Shown: positions 61,201 to 64,000 of the stretch, in pieces
How positions within the stretch are numbered: position 1 is the first letter of the stretch
Layout: each line of letters opens with the position of its first letter
Source of the DNA: Streptomyces rimosus
GTDB lineage: Bacteria > Actinomycetota > Actinomycetes > Streptomycetales > Streptomycetaceae
NCBI RefSeq assembly: GCF_008704655.1
Contig: NZ_CP023688.1
Location: 2,790,001-2,854,000, forward strand
Direction of reading: 5' to 3'
Length of the DNA: 64,000 nucleotides
Translations under genes and position numbers: made by a program
Notes under the pieces: model-generated
Told to the model about the DNA's origin: nothing
The model's database searches: none
What the model saw: the letters and a program-made list of their open reading frames with translations, nothing else

Positions 61201-61369
61201 CCTCACCGCCGATGAGCAGCGCCCGGGGCTCGCCCGTCTCCTTGATACGGGCGAGAGCGCCGCGCAGCGTGTTCAACTCGCTGCCACGGCCGACGAACAC
61301 CGGACTGACGGACCTGGTTTCCACGTCGCTGAGCATCGCACAGGGGTCTGACAACGCGGGAGTGGTCAT
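58268..61369 (-). CDS. LuxR-family large ATP-binding (LAL) regulator
   Basis: This gene encodes 1033 aa from ATG 61369 (alternative GTG at 61375). The N-terminal AAA+ STAND domain carries [17 protein letters not shown], Walker A [16 protein letters not shown], Walker B [23 protein letters not shown] and a sensor region [22 protein letters not shown] long TPR-like helical middle (about residues 450-930) follows. The C-terminal LuxR helix-turn-helix is [46 protein letters not shown]. Such LAL proteins activate antibiotic or catabolic genes on sensing ATP and a ligand. The target is not obvious here. A 59-aa gene lies immediately upstream on the same strand. Confidence 0.95.
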   Translation of the reverse strand: [1033 protein letters not shown]

Positions 61370-61449
61370 GGTCACGCGCGACGGCTCCCGTGGCCCCGGT
61401 CGGGCCGCGGGAGCCGTGGCGATGGAGCAGCGCACGGCCGGCCGGCTGA

Positions 61450-61629
61450 TCATGCGGCCTCGGTGAACCGGTCGGGCCGGCCGCTCACCCGCCTTTCGGA
61501 GCCGTTGTCCCTGGACTCGGCCCGGCGCGCGCGGCGCGCCTTGCGGGCCTCGTTGGCCAGCCGCTCCCGGTCGGCCTGGCGCCGCAGTTCCTCGTAGCGG
61601 ACGCGGAGTTCGAGTTCCCCGTAGAACAT
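61450..61629 (-). CDS. 59-residue basic protein upstream of LAL regulator
   Basis: ATG 61629 is preceded by GGGAG 6 nt upstream. The protein is MFYGELELRVRYEELRRQAD RERLANEARKARRARRAESR then a short tail ending RFTEAA, a strongly charged helix with heptad-like Leu spacing. It is not a named family that I recognise. It ends 80 bp before the LAL start and is probably cotranscribed. The constant charge pattern and GC3 bias support coding. It may form a coiled coil or bind nucleic acid or the LAL partner. Confidence 0.78.
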   Translation of the reverse strand: MFYGELELRVRYEELRRQADRERLANEARKARRARRAESRDNGSERRVSGRPDRFTEAA

Positions 61630-61872
61630 GGTGTGCTCCCTGGTTCAGGCTTTGGCACGGTGACACCTGGTGGCGGTGTCCTGTTGACGTGCTCCAGCCT
61701 GCTCGCCCAGGGGGGCGGCCCGCATCGGGCAGGTTCCCGATCTCGCGGGGTGCGGGGGCCTTAGCCGCGCGGGGCCCCGGACCGGCCGTTCCTTAGACGG
61801 CCGCGTACGGCCTTAGGGAATGCCGGATTCCGGGGCCCCGCTGGGGCTCGCGCCCTCAGGAAGAACGGCTCC

Positions 61873-62511
61873 TTAGGAACCGGGGGTGCCGGCTCCACCG
61901 CTCTTGGGCAGCGTGGGCAGGCTCGCGAACAGGTCGAAGTACATGCCGGCGGAGACGATGATCCCCAGCACGCCGAGGGCCAGTCCGCCCCAGGCCACGG
62001 CCCGTACCCAGGCCGGGCGGGTACGGGTGAGGACCAGGCCGGCGACCACCACGGCGAGCAGCGCGAACAGGCCGTTGACGAGGGCGTGGGTGTGCCAGGG
62101 GGCGCCGTAGACGGTGCCGATCTGGTCGGTGGCCTTGCCGGTCTGCAGCTTGATCTGGCCGAGCAGCGTCTGGCGCTCGGCCAGGACCGTGCCCATCCAG
62201 GTGCCGGTGAGCGAGGCCAGGCCCAGCCCGGCGGCGACGACGGCACCGGCGCCGGACGCCACCGAGCCGGTCGCGGTGGCGGCGGCCGGCGGCACGTCCT
62301 CCTCGGCGTCCTCGGGTTCCTCCCGGTCCTCGTCGGCGTCGGCGCCGCGCGGGGCGTCCTCGTCGACCGCGGCGCCGGCGGCCGGTCCCCCGTCCGCCTT
62401 CTTGGCCTCGGGAGCCTCGGACGTGCCGGTGGCCTCCGTCGTACCGGGGGTCTCGGCGGCCTCGGCCGCCTTCGTGTCGTCGGTGCGCGCTTCGGTCTTC
62501 GTCGTGTCCAT
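61873..62511 (-). CDS. acidic-headed three-helix membrane protein
   Basis: This gene encodes 212 aa from ATG 62511. The first 85 residues are a disordered acidic/Ala-rich cytoplasmic head (EAAETPGTTEATGTSEAPEA, EDREEPEDAEEDVPPAA). Three membrane helices follow: SVASGAGAVVAAGLGLASL, HALVNGLFALLAVVVAGLVLT and VAWGGLALGVLGIIVSAGMYF. The short extracytoplasmic loop contains QTGKATDQIGTVYGAPWHTH. The family is not named to my knowledge. It lies 130 bp downstream of the MMPL gene on the same strand and may be cotranscribed with it. Confidence 0.78.
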   Translation of the reverse strand: MDTTKTEARTDDTKAAEAAETPGTTEATGTSEAPEAKKADGGPAAGAAVDEDAPRGADADEDREEPEDAEEDVPPAAATATGSVASGAGAVVAAGLGLASLTGTWMGTVLAERQTLLGQIKLQTGKATDQIGTVYGAPWHTHALVNGLFALLAVVVAGLVLTRTRPAWVRAVAWGGLALGVLGIIVSAGMYFDLFASLPTLPKSGGAGTPGS

Positions 62512-62642
62512 GGGCGCGACCGTAGGTGCCGCGTCTGAGAGACATATGAGAACGCCCGTGACGCAAGGGAAACCGGCCACGTCGGTGTACGTACGGGCCG
62601 TCCGGGGCGCTCGAGCGAGCCCGCCCGCCCCGGTCCCGCCCC

Positions 62643-64000
62643 TCACCGCCGTACGAGCTTCCCGTCGCCCCGCCGCGCCCCCGGGACGGCAAGCGGAACC
62701 GCAACCGGAACCCCGGCTCCGTCCGCCCCGGGGTCCGGCGCCGTCCCGTGTTCCGGGCCCCCTTCCGCTTCCGCTTCCGGCGGCTCGATGCTGATCCGCG
62801 GCAGCCGCCGCTCCAGCCACCCCGGCAGCCACCAGTTCGCGCCGCCGAGCAGGTGCATCAGGGCGGGCACGAGCAGGGTGCGCAGGACGAAGGCGTCCAG
62901 GGCGACGGCGGCGGCCAGGCCGATGCCGAACATGGCCACGATGCGGTCGCCGCTGAGCACGAACGCCGCGAAGACCGCGATCATGATGACCGCCGCCGAG
63001 TTGATCACCCGGCCGGTCTCGGCCAGCCCGACCCGTACGGCGCGGCAGTTGTCGCCGGTGCGCCGCCACTCCTCGTACATCCGGCTGACCAGGAAGACCT
63101 GGTAGTCCATGGAGAGCCCGAACAGCACCGACACCATGATCACCGGCAGGAACGGCTCGATCGGGCCCGCGCTGCCCAGCCCGAGCGGTTCGCTCCCCCA
63201 CCCCCACTGGAAGATCGCCACCACGATCCCGAACGAGGACGCGACGGCCGCGACGTTCATCGCGGCGGCCTTCAGCGGTATGCCGATGCTGCGGAAGGCG
63301 AGGAGCAGCAGGACGCAGCCCAGGCCGATGACGGTGCCCACGAAGAGCGGCAGTTTGCCCACGATGACGGCCGCGAAGTCGTCGTAGCTCGCGGTCACCC
63401 CGCCCACGTGGACCTTCATGCCGGTGCCCTCGGCGGCCTTCGGCAGCACCTCGTCGCGCAGCCGTTCCACCAGGTCGGAGGTCTGCCGGGACTGCGGGGA
63501 GCCGTCCGGTACGACGGTGATCACGCCCGTGCTGCCGCTGCCGTCGAACTCCGGGCCCTGGACCTGCGCCACGCCCGGCGTGCCGCGCAGTTCGGCCGGC
63601 AGCCGGTCGAAGGCGAGCCGGTCCTTGGCCCCGTCGAGGTCGCCGACCAGGGACAGCGGCCCGTTGGAGCCCGGGCCGAAGCCCTTGGCGAGCAGGTCGT
63701 ACGCCTGGCGGGTGGTACTGGTGGCGGGGTTGTTGCCCTGGTCGGAGGTGCCCAGGTGCAAGGAGAGCGTGGGCAGCGCCAGCAGCAGCATGAGGGCCGC
63801 GGCGGCCGCCCCGAGCAGCTTGGGATGCCGTTCTACGAAGCCGGACCAGCGCGCGGCGAAGCCCGCGGGCGGCTCGGGCAGGGGCCCGTCGGCGGCCAGC
63901 CGCCGCCGTTCGCGCCGGCTCAGCGCCCGCTCCCCGATCACGCCGAGCAGCGCCGGGAGCAGGGTGATCGAGGCGGCGACGGTCAGGACGACGGTGAGCG
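62643..64000 (-). CDS. MMPL-family transporter (5' part outside window)
   Basis: This is the C-terminal part of at least 452 residues of an RND/MMPL exporter; the reading continues off the right edge with a membrane helix (TVAASITLLPALLGVIG). Visible parts: a cytoplasmic basic loop SRRERRRLAADGP, helix HPKLLGAAAAALMLLLALP, an extracytoplasmic domain with TSDQGNNPATSTTRQAYDLLAKGFGPGSNGPL, and a second membrane bundle with FLPVIMVSVLFGLSMDYQVFLVSRMYEEW and GRVINSAAVIMIAVFAAFVLSGDRIV. These transporters export lipids or drugs by proton exchange. Only the second half-repeat is in the window; the C-terminal tail is Glu/Pro-rich. Substrate unknown. Confidence 0.93.
   Translation of the reverse strand, partial: LTVVLTVAASITLLPALLGVIGERALSRRERRRLAADGPLPEPPAGFAARWSGFVERHPKLLGAAAAALMLLLALPTLSLHLGTSDQGNNPATSTTRQAYDLLAKGFGPGSNGPLSLVGDLDGAKDRLAFDRLPAELRGTPGVAQVQGPEFDGSGSTGVITVVPDGSPQSRQTSDLVERLRDEVLPKAAEGTGMKVHVGGVTASYDDFAAVIVGKLPLFVGTVIGLGCVLLLLAFRSIGIPLKAAAMNVAAVASSFGIVVAIFQWGWGSEPLGLGSAGPIEPFLPVIMVSVLFGLSMDYQVFLVSRMYEEWRRTGDNCRAVRVGLAETGRVINSAAVIMIAVFAAFVLSGDRIVAMFGIGLAAAVALDAFVLRTLLVPALMHLLGGANWWLPGWLERRLPRISIEPPEAEAEGGPEHGTAPDPGADGAGVPVAVPLAVPGARRGDGKLVRR

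Overview
The window is high-GC actinomycete chromosome, almost certainly Streptomyces. Evidence: extreme GC bias at third codon positions, GTG/TTG starts, GGAGG ribosome binding sites, two back-to-back conservons, Tat-exported enzymes, an XRE/DUF5753 + DUF397 regulatory set and a branched-chain amino acid block. From memory, gene order matches the S. coelicolor SCO5548 to about SCO5506 region (gltX, cvn1, cvn2, pccE/pccB, cimA, ilvE, leuB, proline catabolism, serA, ilvC-ilvN-ilvB, a c-di-GMP gene, a LuxR-type regulator). Accessory genes are inserted between these core blocks.

Layout. 1-2.5 kb: three tandem, translationally coupled DUF397 genes below an XRE/DUF5753 regulator, a divergent small gene, and a DUF6247/RelE-like toxin-antitoxin pair. 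2.5-5.1 kb: gltX, a fumarylacetoacetate-hydrolase-fold enzyme and a small protein with a duplicated motif. 5.7-16.3 kb: two complete four-gene conservons (sensor-kinase-like A, roadblock B, DUF742 C, GTPase D), whose last genes share a near-identical 372 bp tract. 16.3-20.3 kb: a fused dihydroxyacetone-type kinase divergent from a polyol-permease-type transporter, then a secreted DUF4360 protein. 20.5-22.4 kb: acyl-CoA carboxylase beta and epsilon subunits. 22.6-25.9 kb: a Tat-exported PL8 polysaccharide lyase and a YceI protein with paired operator-like boxes. 26-35.2 kb: cimA with a putative Ile-coding leader, an MFS permease, a secreted beta-propeller protein, agmatine deiminase with TetR, ilvE and leuB. 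35.3-38.1 kb: an exported metallophosphoesterase, a 43-residue protein and a Uma2-type nuclease. 38.2-42.4 kb: proline catabolism (pruA, proline dehydrogenase) with a divergent PucR regulator. 43.1-45 kb: TetR and PRC-barrel/DUF2382. 45.2-50.9 kb: serA and ilvC-ilvN-ilvB with an ilvB attenuator. 50.9-53.9 kb: a membrane PAS-GGDEF-EAL gene split by a frameshift. 54-64 kb: a D-2-hydroxyacid dehydrogenase, an aldo/keto reductase, a 28-bp minisatellite, a sugar dehydrogenase lipoprotein, DUF6191, a large LuxR-type regulator, small and membrane proteins, and a truncated MMPL transporter.

How the genes work together. cimA, ilvB/N, ilvC, ilvE and leuB supply several steps of Ile/Val/Leu synthesis; serA supplies serine. 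The ilvB leader has the classic leader-peptide/terminator layout, and the region before cimA appears to have its own version with adjacent Ile codons. Proline catabolism is probably controlled by the divergent PucR gene. Each conservon is probably a membrane-associated GTPase signalling complex. No rRNA, tRNA, insertion sequence, integrase, prophage or CRISPR array was seen.
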